DNA of 64,000 nucleotides from Arenicola marina (GCA_964019135.1 OZ025260.1:31676254-31740253); one strand, 5' to 3'. Shown: positions 23,901 through 51,682, counted from the first letter of the stretch. Notes: generated by a model not told the origin, from the sequence alone. Program-made: numbers and translations.

Positions 23901-24218
23901 AAGAAGACTGGTAAAGATGGCGATGGTAAAGGGGATGCGAAAGGGACGAAAATGAAAATGTTGTGTAACGGGAAGCCGCAGCCAGCCACCAACGACATGA
24001 TCCTCAGCATCAAGGCGAAAGCGGAGGAGATGGAGATGGAACCGGCCACGCAAGGCACCAAAGTCGACATCCTGATCATCTTGTCTGAGCGCGACCAGGA
24101 GTGGCTCATGGAGTGGAGCAGCGTGGAGGAATTTCTGGAAATCCAGCAGGAGCTGGACCGAGCGGGGCTCCCCCTGGTGACAGGTCAAGAAAGCAGGTCG
24201 GGAGAGCAAGCGGTGTGA
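20970..24218 (+). CDS. uncharacterised multi-pass membrane protein, copy 3 (intronless, 1082 aa)
   Basis: The layout is that of copies 1 and 2, with about 36 substitutions and one residue lost in the lysine-rich tail (NKAATNQ becomes NKATNQ), so about 97% identity. Many changes are conservative, and the N-terminal sequon near residue 211 is kept as NRT. Residue 2 is Leu instead of Trp, which weakens the case that the first 29 residues matter and favours Met30 as start. The frame is intact from end to end, so the copy appears to be under selection. Function is unknown. Confidence 0.85.
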   Translation: MLTPDSVPPRATPSGRLLVPGHTGQLRFIMMLLIVTASCIVSGASPGVLPDDAGNETSVHVTTVPQKVAPSDPVLTRDHEFFVRNLSMTSRCRVRPTNLFVHTRIADIMTWNTKMIEYTFSLKGYSYNPLTSNNTWTYKTHTWARVVTGQGQTILNLAFNHGVLSLMTLKFGVEKLDIELEDMPQGCVGDLNEEDKVDVVLDITVRDMEYNRTISVLEGRSSVCYQVIRPENGRAHFTDRCCHYRLDGKTIECYEAVPNKWLRTLDILLACLMLAVFVFGPVLVPDWIYSVTMATAEYGVILKEHLYKTMVISRCDKADDLGHTPYNAEHVIDLRNRKDFIRCRFLLSELPSDTVIPIKLEQFDIMVNYRKLLPENRVPVGMTNSLTRALFRCKLRQLEPFEECCHANIFGCCTSCKPRPWLNLCTIFGRVLLVLVMPFPFYVRLVLYYFFEHPEIEERRVAASHMGLDMTYNFRLMQYLTPTHPIFLAAFIVYFSVGMVSAWLGNTVKKTRYQRAITDSFTDLKDMSWLNALALAIRNLLLPFKKYGMFGCFLGLLIWPIFLPLSALICLVYCLPIVFITCRIIYHIFQKREEPKKTEFWKSLKKFELEFLTKKIKDKNTKRKIRENLYCNSDVQRNCVNMLVVSVILTTLYSGMLMAAEVSSFLSEIICFTMMGLIVNASTVLRYGSLIFLVLMYSYDTYNNVNKRYLKLNKALFAEIQQRIKDLEDYTSLPSNLQQNRGFKACENSEQADYEADDDLSSTPYHWDINDLILMVDSEDTPRIPKKLFEEVCSIQVAGSPGPVYRSLLQATGKFLVIIMFLIFVFLVVMSFGESYKISSTNQTIATLAGGFLPFIFTNMLKPAAPQVETGLVSFKSKLEEIIKNFRQSWPMYDLVFDVGAKPDSDDEGEDNDEKEGKEKYGEAQTMEGKVGEGKGPDGCDILTSDLPDGGKATINKATNQVNGEKKNKDKNGGDKNKKTGKDGDGKGDAKGTKMKMLCNGKPQPATNDMILSIKAKAEEMEMEPATQGTKVDILIILSERDQEWLMEWSSVEEFLEIQQELDRAGLPLVTGQESRSGEQAV

Positions 24219-25173
24219 TATCACGGCATGCATTACATTGGTGCAGCATCGTTCTGCCATCATACCGCAGTATTAGGAGGTTGCCAATGGTGCTTTCTTT
24301 AGGCTGCAGTGAGTTACATCAAAGGACAGCAACGTCTGCCGCTGCAGCAGGCTCCGGTGGCAGCCACTGACCATACGCTGCTGCAGTTACAGTCTGGATC
24401 TGCAAGCTACGTTTCACCTGGGCGAAAGTATTAGGCTGGAAACACAGAAACGTGGCTGCTATAAGATACGACGACGACAGGCTATATCATCCCGGGGCGC
24501 CGCTCTGGTCAGAGGACCACAATGCTGCAGTGATTGCAGAACCACATAGCAAACAAGGATGCAAGAGGGTACACAGGCTGACCGACATCGCCGCGCCTTA
24601 CAACAAAGAATCATGCATAGGTATACGCAAGCAATGGGTGTAGCATAGGATTACAGTCTCACGGATATAAATATACATGTATATACATTTAAGCACTCCC
24701 TTGATAACTGGTATTGATTCCGGGTACGAAATTGTACCCATGAATGCGACTGGATTATGTGGTGTTGATAGAAGTAAAACATGGACTCATCATGGCTCGT
24801 GAGTATGTATATTGCTCAGCCACATGCTCACTAAGGTTACCCAATGAGAATAAGGTCAAAGTATGTAATTATGTCTTTATTGCATTAATGCAATTTATAC
24901 AAATGCATATCAATAGAAAATAACTGTTGTCAAAGTTTATTGTGGACGTCGGCTTGAAATGGTCAGTATATGTACAAAAGATAGACATTAGGTAATGAAT
25001 GGCAGAATTCCACTGAATGTATACGTGTTTCTGTGAGAATTCCCGCTGAATAAGACCGAATACATGGCCTATATCGTTCACCACGCGGCCACTTGTTTTC
25101 GCCGACTTGCGCCGTTGTGCACACAGACTGACATGCGCGGGTTGGGTTACCCCCAGGACGCGATTTAGCTATA
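24219..25173 (+). other. 3' flank of gene copy 3 with a private insertion of about 140 bp
   Basis: The flank follows units 1 and 2 but is interrupted at about 24783-24925 by AT-rich sequence absent from them. The AATAAA seen in copies 1 and 2 reads AATGAA here. No gene is visible. Confidence 0.5.
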
Positions 25174-25520
25174 GGGTATGTAAGTGACGTCACAGACAGC
25201 GCGCGCTCACCTCTAGAAACAACCATTCTGGGTACAACGCGTCAGCGGGTCCCTATACTTTACTATGGGCCTCAAACTAGACTCACTGATGTTTGAGATA
25301 TGAATGCAATGTTAGATTTGAAAGCCATATGGAATAAATGTTTGGGGTGTACCTTCATACTCGTACTAGTTTTAAATCGCAAGACGCTGGTTTTCTGTGC
25401 GTTTCACGCCATTACAAAGAGCTCCCTATGCTTTGTATATGGGGCGGTGAAGCGTCATGTACCCAAAACCGGATTCGCTGGAGGTGAACGCGCGCTGTCT
25501 GTGATGTCACTTACAGACCC
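25174..25520. mobile_element. MITE with ~41-bp terminal inverted repeats, inserted only in unit 3
   Basis: The left end, GGGTATGTAAGTGACGTCAC, matches the inverted right end, GGGTCTGTAAGTGACATCAC, and the match goes on through ACAGACAGCGCGCG to CACCT, with few changes over about 41 bp. TA flanks both ends (25172-25173 and 25521-25522), which suggests a TA-targeting superfamily such as Tc1/mariner. Units 1 and 2 hold the uninterrupted site near 11443 and 18256. There is no coding capacity. Confidence 0.7.
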
Positions 25521-26214
25521 TATTCCCAGAATCCTTCACGTTGTCGCCGTATGAACTTACGGTTAAAATGCATCTGACATCAAACAAACCAGTCGACTCC
25601 ACCAGCGAGCCTCCTAAATGGAACGGGGGGGGGGGGGGGGCGGGGAGAACCATGTTTGTAGAGGAGTCGCCCTATAATATTGTCACAGGGTCTATACAGT
25701 TGGGTGTCATTATATATATATATATGCCTATGTATGCATATATATATATAGACTTGGAGTCAGTTGAACGGTCAGCCAGCTAGTGCCGTCATTGGTATAT
25801 CTCCTTAAGCTATGCCGTCAGATGCCAGTGGCACATCCCAGCGGGGATTACAATCTCAACCACCTTCACCCCATGGTAAATTTAGCCCCGGATCCCCCAC
25901 CCCCCCTCCACTTAAATCCATCTATCGAATCCGGTTCGTTAATCGTGACGTTTTTGTGCATAGTTGTTCTACATTTTACCCCACAAAGCACTTTTGATGC
26001 CAGATACGCCTACCAAGGATATTGTATATACACTATCCGTGTATACACTATGCCGCACCCCCACCCCCCTCCCAACCCCGACGGCAACCCCCACGAGCGC
26101 GCTTTCTGTGGTTCTGGCATCCCGAAAGGAGCCTGTGCACCTTCCCCCTTAATTCCGCCTTCAAGGATAAGTGTAACTTGAAAGGGGTGGATGGATCCGC
26201 CGTTTATTTATTGG

Positions 26215-27640
26215 GCCCACTCGCCACCCACTCTATATTCCCGCACACCCGAACTCGTTACCCACTCTATATCCCCCCACGCCCGAACTCGTTACCCACT
26301 CTATATCCCCGCACACCTGAAATCGCCACCCACTCTATATCCCAGCACACCAGAACTCGCCACCCACTCTATATCCCAGCACACCAGAACTCGTCACCCA
26401 CTCTATATCCCCGCACACCCGAACTCGCCACCCACTCTATATCCCCGCACGCCCGAACTCGTTACCCACTCTATATCCCGCACACCCGAACTCGCCACCC
26501 ACTCCATATCCCTGCACGCCCGAACTCGTTACCCACTCTATATCCCTGCACACCCGAACTCGTCACCCACTCTATATCCCCGCACACCCGAACTCGTCAC
26601 CCACTCTATATCCCCGCACACCCGAACTCGTCACCCGCTCTATATCCCCGCACACCCGAACTCGCCACCCACTCTATATCCCCGCACACCCGAACTCGTC
26701 ACCCACTCTATATCCCCGCACACCCGAACTCGTCAGCCACTGTATATCCCCGCACGCCCGAACTCGTTACCCACTCTATATCCCGCACACCCGAACTCGC
26801 CACCCACTCTATATCCCCGCACGCCCGAACTCGTTACCCACTCTATATCCCCGCACACCCGAACTCGCCACCCACTCTATATCCCCGCACACCCGAACTC
26901 GTCACCCACTCTATATCCCCGCACACCCGAACTCGTCACCCGCTCTATATCCCCGCACACCCGAACTCGTCGCCCACTCTATATCCCCGCACACCCGAAC
27001 TCGTTACCCACTCTATATCCCAGCACACCCGAACTCTTCACCCACTCTATATCCCCGCACACCCGAACTCGTCACCCGCTCTATATCCGGCCCGCACACC
27101 CGAACTCGTCACCCACTCTATATCCCCGCACACCCGAACTCGCCACCCACTCTATATCCCAGCACACCAGAACTCACCACCCACTCTATATCCCAGCACA
27201 CCAGAACTCGTCACCCACTCTATATCCCCGCACACCCGAAATCGTCACCCACTCTATATCCCCGCACACCAGAACTCGCCACCTACTCTATATCCCAGCA
27301 CACCAGAACTCGCCACCCACTCTATATCCCAGCACACCAGAACTCGTCACCCACTCTATATCCCCGCACACCCGAACTCGTCACCCACTCTATATCCCCG
27401 CACACCCGAACTCGTCACTCACTCTATATCCCCGCACACCCGAACTCGCCACCCACTCTATATCCCAGCACACCAGAACTCGCCACCCACTCTATATCCC
27501 AGCACACCAGAACTCGTCACCCACTCTATATCCCCGCACACCCGAACTCGCCACCCACTCTATATCCCAGCACACCAGAACTCGCCACCCACTCTATATC
27601 CCCGCACACCCGAACTCGCCAACATTCCACCATGTCCTCG
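26215..27640. repeat. 34-bp minisatellite, about 42 copies
   Basis: The unit contains CACTCTATATCCCCGCACAC and CGAACTCG, with variants (CCAGCACACCAG, GCCCGAACTCGTTA). Because 34 is not a multiple of three, a unit reads differently in successive copies, yet every frame stays open because the sequence lacks stops. The long frames of 557 and 490 codons here are therefore artefacts. Units 1 and 2 each hold one copy of this sequence at the same place, so the array grew in unit 3 only. Confidence 0.9.
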
Positions 27641-28389
27641 CCCACCCCTCGCGCCCCTCTTGACACAAGCGTCCAGTGGAATCAGTCGAACGTAAGATAG
27701 TTTGGTATTCTCCCGGCAGAGGTTGCTCGATCGTATTATCGGCATTATCGTAATGCCCTCTGCCCGAAGATCGATAAATTGGGTTAGGTCAGGTCAATAC
27801 ATGTATAGTGACTGTCGTCGATGCACTATAAGAACCAGGAACACATCGGTTCCTTTCATTAAATGAATTACACATTTACCCTATAAACAGCTATATGCCC
27901 ACAACGCGAAACAATTCCAGTACAATTCAGTATAAATCCTATTTATAAATACCGTTCATCAGATTGTTCAACTCAGCACTATAATCGTGTTGAATGTAGC
28001 CTACCAAGACCCAACTAAGATATATACATGCATCTATTTATATAGCGATAACCTTCAGCATGTTGTGAAAAACACAGGGAGTAAACCCAAAGCAATAGAC
28101 GTCTTGGTAAAGGGTTAATTTCCTATTCTCGCTTGAATATGTACCCGTGGGTCGGCAGAGGGCAGAGTGGGGTTTGCAGAGTGAGGTTTGCATTGTCAGT
28201 GTTGACGCCGGCCGTGAAAACAGCCCCTTGGTATCATGTTGACAGTTATGTGTGTATAGGGACTGTCTCCTCACAGAAACGTATCCCGACAGACCATAAT
28301 ACGTGAAGTCTCGTCGAATCGTCGCGAGATGTACCTCGGTTTACGCAACGCTCTGTCGGCCATGACATCCAAACAAGTCGCTTTATATA

Positions 28390-29715
28390 TAAATTAAACG
28401 TGATTTCCAACTAAATTATCTATAATTAATGGAAACAAATGAAACGGTTATATTTTGAAGATAGATTAGCTAGTACTAGTATTGCCCCGAACCAACAGAG
28501 CCAAGCTAACCTAACCAAACTCAAGCTCTACCCCCCCCCCCCCTCCCCGCCCCCGCCCTTCTGTTATACGAATCTGTTGGGGGAGGCGGGGGGTGTCCGA
28601 GAGTGTCCCTTGATGCCCGAGGGAGCGGACATTTGTGACGAAAACCCCTATAGAGCAGACATTTTTGATGAACAAGATTCTCCTATCGTGCGGATTTAAA
28701 AAAAAATTACGACGCTGAAAATGTGCGACATGTTATATAGCCAGAGGGTCAATGGCAAAAAATACCCATTTCGAATGGATTTGGACGATAAAACGCCCCT
28801 TCCGAGCGGATTAGGCCGGCTCTAACCCTACCCCTAGCCATTGGTAGTGTGTTTCGAGGGCGATCGCATAACATCACAGTTGGTATAGGATTACACGCAT
28901 AGATATCACCCAAAACCTGTCCATCAAAGGGAGCATTCAATACCCGTCGAAACTGAATTTTGAATTCGCAGCTTGGAGTCCGAACAAAAGGCTTCCTGTA
29001 CCATATCTTGAGGCCGAACAACCGCCATTCAACCAGGCTATTTATTATTGAACAAAACTGGTACCTGGTCTATTGTAACACTAGACATACGTGCGTGGTG
29101 CTGGTATGCGCGCTGACAAGTCACGTACCTGCTCGCAACCCCCCGGCGGGGGGGGGGGGGGGGGGTGGGGCGCCACATATAGTTAGCTACGTGCATATGT
29201 CCCGCCCAAATGACCAGTGTTTCGCCCTTTTTCTCTCAATCCCCGAGACAGAAATCTACAATTTCTCTCGATGTGCCCTTATCAGACGGAATTGTTTTTC
29301 TTCAAAATTGCATATCAGGACTATATAGTCCAGTTGATATCGAAAGTGTTCAATTAAGTAACCCCCAGACACTTTGTCATGAATGTCAGCGTCTAGTTTA
29401 GACACCTTTTTTAACCATAAATTTCTGTCTGTCTATTTTAGATGCCGTTTTAACCACAAATGTCTGTCAAGGTCCATTTTCAGATGTCTTTGTTAACAGT
29501 GGCATGTCAATAAATATTAATTTATAAGGAATAATTATACATGTATATTCATATTATTCTGACATACTTAAAGAGTCTGTCAGAGTTTGCAGGCCACGTA
29601 ACAAGTGAGATATGTTCTTAGCACACAATGCACATGCCAAAGTCATGTGTGCGGTACCAAGCGTTGAATCCTTTGATGATAATGGCGCCTACATTTCTTG
29701 AGTTGAATTGGGTTA
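28390..29715. other. unit-3-specific non-coding insertion or replacement
   Basis: This stretch replaces the sequence seen at about 12785-12990 in unit 1. It holds C- and G-runs (about 28531 and 29148) and a segment at 28748-28815 that resembles 2612-2680. No gene or complete element could be defined. Confidence 0.4.
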
Positions 29716-30075
29716 AGTAGGCCGCTTTAACGTCAGTATATCATATCGCCACGATGGTAGGGGCCAAGGTAGCGGAGCACTACCTTCTAGGAACGTCTAT
29801 CCCGAGCGATCTTTTCAGGAAACTTCGGGAAAAAAGTCGATCCACACTGCATGTGCAGCTTTAGATGCAAACTTTTTCCGGATTTAGAGTACACTAAAGA
29901 AACTTGAGTTGAAATTCGAGACAGAGTTTTTATTCGAAAAACTTTTCGTTTCTCCGTGCCAAACTATATGTGGAAGAAAAATCTGAATCTAACGTTAGAA
30001 TTAAATTAGCATCGCAGTATTGTAATTAAAGAGTCAGATACAGAAAAGACCGGGCCTCAAATGCTCGGAAACGTG

Positions 30076-30210
30076 CAGTGGGGTGTGAAATGCCGAACTT
30101 ATCATGTTTGATAGACAGTGGGGTGTGAAATACCGAACTCATCATGTTTGATAGACAGTGGCGTGTGAAATGCCGAACTCCTCATATTCCAAGGCCAGTG
30201 GGGTGTGATG
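30076..30210. repeat. 40-bp tandem repeat, about 3.4 copies
   Basis: Units begin with CAGTGGGGTGTGAAATGCCG and recur at 30076, 30116 and 30156, with a partial fourth. The block is absent from units 1 and 2. Confidence 0.75.
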
Positions 30211-30575
30211 ATCCCCAGACCACGTGATTCCGATGGCTCTCCCCGCTTTTGCCGCGAGTGAGCGTCGGTCAACACAGCGACAAGTAATCACTTTGGTCCA
30301 CACTTCACACTTCGGAAAGTCCACACAAAACGGTCGCCGAGCAAGTCATCTCGGGTTCACTGTACACATTTGTCATGCGGCCTTTTTTTTCATATGAATG
30401 CAAATGGCTGGAGGTACAAGGCACGAGGTGATGCTAGATATGTTGGTCGAGACTTGGCACGATATATATGTGGTGTGGCGTGGGTGGAGACGGAGAGAGC
30501 AATGTTTAAGCACAAGGCCAGCTAAAGAAAAACATTGATTCTGGTTATCACGCATGAGCGGCCAAAACGCGCCAT

Positions 30576-30830
30576 GGGGCCTGCCCGGTAGCTCAGTGGG
30601 TTAGAGCGCTCGCCTTGAAAGTTCTGGCCACCTGAGAGCATAACGGCACGTGGATCGATGGTTCGAGCCCCGCTGTGGCCATGTCTGTGTGGTCGCAGGA
30701 TAAAGATCCCATGTCCTTCTTCGCAAAGAGTAGGGGGTTACACCCCGGGGACAAAGCTCCACTCTCCCTTCCCTCTCCCATTGACGCGATATGACCAAAA
30801 GTGGTTAAAGCGTTCTGAATATACAACCAA
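30576..30830 (+). mobile_element. tRNA-derived SINE, full length, with 14-bp target duplication
   Basis: The head has a Pol III A-box-like TAGCTCAGTGGG and a B-box GGTTCGAGCCC, followed by a tRNA-unrelated body and an AACC-type tail. A perfect 14-bp duplication, CCAAAACGCGCCAT, flanks it at 30562-30575 and 30831-30844. Units 1 and 2 carry the same site once and without the element, so the exact ends are well supported. Related copies lie at 34091-34352 and 56489-56624. Confidence 0.9.
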
Positions 30831-31544
30831 CCAAAACGCGCCATTTCTTTTTTGTTTTTATTTCAGCAGCTTTTATGTCCTTTAGGTTAATGATAGTTAA
30901 TGAATTTTTGTGCATGTACGTTCGTACTTATGCCGCTTACTCGAGTCGATCGCATCTACGTATACTCCGCCCCTGCGCTTCTCAGAAACTAGGTAAATAG
31001 GCCCAAATGAGACAAGTTCCCGGGAGGTGACCGCCCACTCTTATCGAAGAAAGACATGAGATCTTGATCTTGCTCGAACAGACATTTGCACAGTGGCGGC
31101 GCCAACTACTCCCTAACTCCGGGACGCTGGCTGGCCCGGCAGAGCGCCCTCGACAAAGACAACACTCTGCACTCTCTGCGCATTGGCTCTGTCAATTTTC
31201 ATACCTATTCGCTTCTTCCTATATATATATAGCACTTGCCCAGGTTTTAATTAATGCCAATTCCATATTACACTTTTGAAAGACAACAATGATATGATTG
31301 TAAGTCAACAACGGGACAGGTGGAACGACACATTGATAGAAAAGCCGATGCTCCCTTATTGATCAAAGTACGGTAAAACCAAATTGAATCCATTCCTAGT
31401 TGCAACCATGTTCGAAATATTATCTGCAATTATTGTTTAATATTCGGCGACACGGACGAACACCCTGTGAAATTAACAACAAGACATGTTTGGGTTAGAC
31501 TATTTAGGTTCTTCACGTAATGACACAGTGACACAATGATCCAT

Positions 31545-31680
31545 GATTACAAAGACAAAGGGATTACACTGCTGACCCGGGATTCAGATGATTACAATGA
31601 CAAAGGGATTAAATTGCTGAAAAAGGGATTACACTGCTGACACGGGATTCAGATGATTACACCGACACGATGATGATAAT
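31545..31680. repeat. degenerate tandem repeat
   Basis: Three related blocks begin with GATTACA and include AAAGGGATTA, ACTGCTGAC and GGGATTCAGAT, in an irregular period of about 45-65 bp. Confidence 0.5.
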
Positions 31681-31771
31681 GATACAACGACCCGATGCCT
31701 ACTAACATACCTTGAAATTATCATGATGATCATCATTAAATGACATAATAAAATTCACAAAGTTATATCTA

Positions 31772-31777
31772 TTTATT
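31772..31777 (-). terminator. candidate polyadenylation signal of CLPB
   Basis: AATAAA on the minus strand lies about 300 nt beyond the CLPB stop codon. This is a plausible distance, but no transcript evidence is available. Confidence 0.35.
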
Positions 31778-32078
31778 ATTGACCAGTCTTGTCAATTAGT
31801 GATAGCTATAATTAGGTGAGCATTGCCCTGTGAAGGCTATGTTGCAAGACCTTACCACATGAATAGTGTATACACACAACAAACATGAAAGTGTATTCAG
31901 CGAATTGCTACGAACACGATATACAAACAGCGTACCCAAGCACCAACGTTCACGCTCCAGAGCTTCGACCGAACCCCTCTCAGAGGGTGACGAGGCTGAA
32001 TTATCACTACCAGCCACAAAATAACGTTTCGCGATCTCCAAAAGCTACTGATCGCGGTGTCGAAGGGCAACTAATTCT

Positions 32079-48884
<16,806 letters not shown>

Positions 48885-49319
48885 GTTTGGTTCAGTCCAT
48901 CCAAATGCCGAAAACAAGTTAAAATACCGAAACAGAAGTAAGGGTTGTGTAGCTAATCATCGTGAAGACCGGGAGTGAAGGTTATACATGCATAATGCAT
49001 CCAACCATACTCCTTTTGAATAACGTCATGACAGATTTTATAAATATAAGTTCTATAAATGGAAACTGAAATAAGCTTACTTATCGGTATATATACGTTC
49101 GCGTGAAAATGTATGGATCATGTCGACGTCAGGTCGGCCGCGGAATCTTGTCCAAAAGCATAATAGGACGGGGAGGGGGCGGGGGGCAGGAGTGTTGATG
49201 AAGAATTAATAAAGACGTTTGTGGTGAAAGAAGATAGAACTGATATTTTAAACTTGCGACCGGGGGAAGGGGGATTAATAATGTGCGTTCATACAGCGGG
49301 TTTGCCGGTAATCAAGAAC
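48885..49319. other. upstream region of CLPB
   Basis: This is the likely promoter side of CLPB. I see no TATA box at a useful distance. A G-run lies near 49170-49185. No other gene is visible. Confidence 0.4.
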
Positions 49320-50390
49320 ACGTACTCAGAGAGGGTCTGCATGTAACTGCGACATATAGGGCGGGTCTGCATGTAACTGCGACATATAGAGCGGGTCTGC
49401 ATGTAACTACGACATATAGAGCGGGTCTGCATGTAACTGCGACATATAGAGCGGGTCTGCATGTAACTGTGACATATAGAGCGGGTCGGCATGGATCGAA
49501 CTGCGACATATAGAGAGGGTCTGCATGTAACTGCGACATATAGGGCGGGTCTGCATGTAACTGTGACACATAGAGCGGGTCTGCATGTAACTGTGACATA
49601 TAGAGCGGGTCTGCATGTAACTGTGACATATAGAGCGGGTCTGTATGAAACTGCGACATATAGAGCGGGTCTGCATGTAACTGTGACATATAAAGCGGGT
49701 CTGCATGTAACTGCGACATATAGAGCGGGTCTGCATGTAACTGCGACATATAGAGCGGGTCTGCATGTAACTGTGACATATAGAGCGGGTCGGCATGGAT
49801 CGAACTGCGACATATAGAGAGGGTCTGCATGTAACTGCGACATATAGGGCGGGTCTGCATGTAACTGTGACACATAGAGCGGGTCTGCATGTAACTGTGA
49901 CATATAGAGCGGGTCTGCATGTAACTGAGACATATAGAGCGGGTCTGCATGTAACTGTGACATATAGAGCGGGTCTGCATGTAACTGCGACATATAGAGC
50001 GGGTCTGCATGTAACTGCGACATATAGGGCGGGTCTGCATGTAACTGCGACATATAGAGCGGGTCTGCATGTAACTGCGACATATAGAGCGGGTCTGCAT
50101 GTAACTGCGACATATAGAGCGGGTCTGCATGTAACTGTGACATATAGGGTGGGTCTGCATGTAACTGCGACATATAGAGCGGGTCTGCATGTAACTGTGA
50201 CATATAGAGCGGGTCTGCATGTAACTGTGACATATAGAGCGGGTATGCATGTAACTGCGACATATAGAGCGGGTCTGCATGTAACTGCGACATATAGAGC
50301 GGGTCTGCATGTAACTGTGACATATAGAGCGGGTCTGCATGGAACTGACATACAGAGCGGGTCTGTATGAAACTGCGACATATAGAACAG
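49320..50390. repeat. 30-bp minisatellite between CLPB and SLC30A9, about 35 copies
   Basis: The unit is GGGTCTGCATGTAACTG followed by CGACATATAGAGC or a variant with TGACATATAG. A longer variant with GGCATGGATCGAACTGCG occurs twice, near 49490 and 49794, so a block of about 304 bp was duplicated. A period of 30 leaves all frames open, which explains frames of 191-407 codons on both strands. These are not genes. Confidence 0.9.
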
Positions 50391-51496
50391 CCCCCCCCCC
50401 CGGGGGTGAACCCTCACTCAAACATAGTCCAACATGGTCACCGCTGACCTCCGGCGACAAGACCAGCCTGGCAACATGCAGTCGTTTGACAGAGCCGATG
50501 ACGCGATCACCAGACCACTGGGTACGTGTCCCCAACGCAGCGTTATAATCCAGTGTTTTTCAACAAGAGCGACTGAAACACGACAACAAACGTAAAAAAA
50601 CAAGAGATTGTACTTAGCCTTTTAATTGATTCAAAACAATCAAAATATTCAGTACAAATCAGTAACTCGAATTTACGTAGGCTTTTCGCAACATTTCACA
50701 TTCCTAGCTCGTTTTAGTAACGATTACAGATATCAGACTGAGTAGACATGCATTACACCAATGTATGTATTAAATATCCTGCTAGCACTTGAATCCTACA
50801 TACGAACATAGGCCGGACAAAAGTATTTCCCCGAACACCACGATGGAAGGGAACAAACAAGCTATTAATCGTTCCTGTCGCTTACAAGACCACACTCAAA
50901 ATAAAAGCACCATTGCTTTCCATCCAATCCAGCAGCACATAATGGAGAAATTCAAATTTACTCAATTTCCAAAATCACAGTCATTTCTCGCACTCACTTG
51001 ACGGCACCAAGTCCGAGATAAACCCACCCCACTCAGCGGCTCGGCATTTTCGAAAACAAGTTTTCCTCTCCTAGGGCGAAAGCTAAGGTTTGTGCGAGAA
51101 ATTGCACAGGATATGGCTAAAAGATAAACGCATCTGGCACTAGAACCAATGCGTTATGCACATCAACGAGTCTTTTTAATAACGGAACAAATATAGATTC
51201 CAGTTTCGCGGTATCAACACATTGCCAAAGATGAGATAATAACAACTGCAAGTATTTGCATATTTTGCTTTCACTGACAATTTTTCAAACATTCCTATAG
51301 CGCCAGAATTAATCATAATTTAACCACCATATAATGAACAGGTCGATATCACACATTAGGAAACTTCTCACTTGGTAATCATGGGTAATGGGTACTAATA
51401 CATCACAAAAAGCAAAGTTGCTTATATTTAGGTTGTTTCGCGAATATCCATAAAAAGATATTTGAACTGCTTTTTATCTCTCTGGAGAGAGATTTG
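50391..51496. other. spacer between CLPB and SLC30A9
   Basis: A C-run lies at 50391-50403. The rest is AT-rich without a recognisable exon or repeat. Confidence 0.45.
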
Positions 51497-51502
51497 TTTA
51501 TT
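51497..51502 (-). terminator. candidate polyadenylation signal of SLC30A9
   Basis: AATAAA on the minus strand lies about 180 nt beyond the SLC30A9 stop codon, a normal distance for a short 3' UTR. Confidence 0.4.
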
Positions 51503-51604
51503 CATGGCATGCTTGTGACTAGCAATATTTTGAGGTTCCCCAACTCCCATGGTTACTAATAGGAGAGATCGCTGAGAGTTGCTGCTGATAGCATGTCCGA
51601 ACTA

Positions 51605-51678
51605 TGACGTCACGCTCCTGATAGGCTATGCAAACTATGACGTCACGCCCCTGATAGGCTATGCAAACTATGACGTCA
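51605..51678. promoter_or_regulatory. three perfect CRE palindromes at 33-bp spacing
   Basis: TGACGTCA occurs at 51605-51612, 51638-51645 and 51671-51678 within a 33-bp tandem repeat (ACTATGACGTCACG, CTGATAGGCTATGCAA). This lies in the predicted SLC30A9 3' UTR, about 2.7 kb upstream of the CLPB start. CREB/ATF binding is possible, but the copies may simply reflect tandem duplication. Confidence 0.6.
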
Positions 51679-51682
51679 CGGA

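Larger units (their letters stand above)
20670..31110 (+). repeat. tandem segmental duplication, unit 3 (divergent, expanded)
   Basis: The unit begins with the same GGCACACTCGCC block and ends near GACATTTGCACAGTGGCG, which matches the end of units 1 and 2. It is about 10.4 kb instead of 6.8 kb because of private insertions: about 140 bp near 24783-24925, a MITE at 25174-25520, a minisatellite at 26215-27640, novel sequence at about 28390-29715, a 40-bp repeat at 30076-30210 and a SINE at 30576-30830. It is the most diverged copy, so it separated before units 1 and 2 did, or it escaped later conversion. Confidence 0.85.
31111..32078. other. spacer between the tandem cluster and the CLPB 3' end
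   Basis: No coding sequence was recognised. The CLPB 3' UTR should occupy the right-hand part. A degenerate tandem repeat lies at 31545-31680. Confidence 0.5.

Noticed and set aside
26022-27695. Overlapping frames of 557 and 490 codons
   Set aside because: They come from a stop-free 34-bp minisatellite. Paralogous units 1 and 2 lack the array, so no conserved protein can be encoded.
30585-30680. tRNA gene
   Set aside because: A- and B-box motifs are present, but spacing and stems do not fit a tRNA. Target duplications show a SINE.
49289-50535. Frames of 336-407 codons in the 30-bp array
   Set aside because: Several overlapping frames on both strands are equally open, the mark of a repeat with a period divisible by three.
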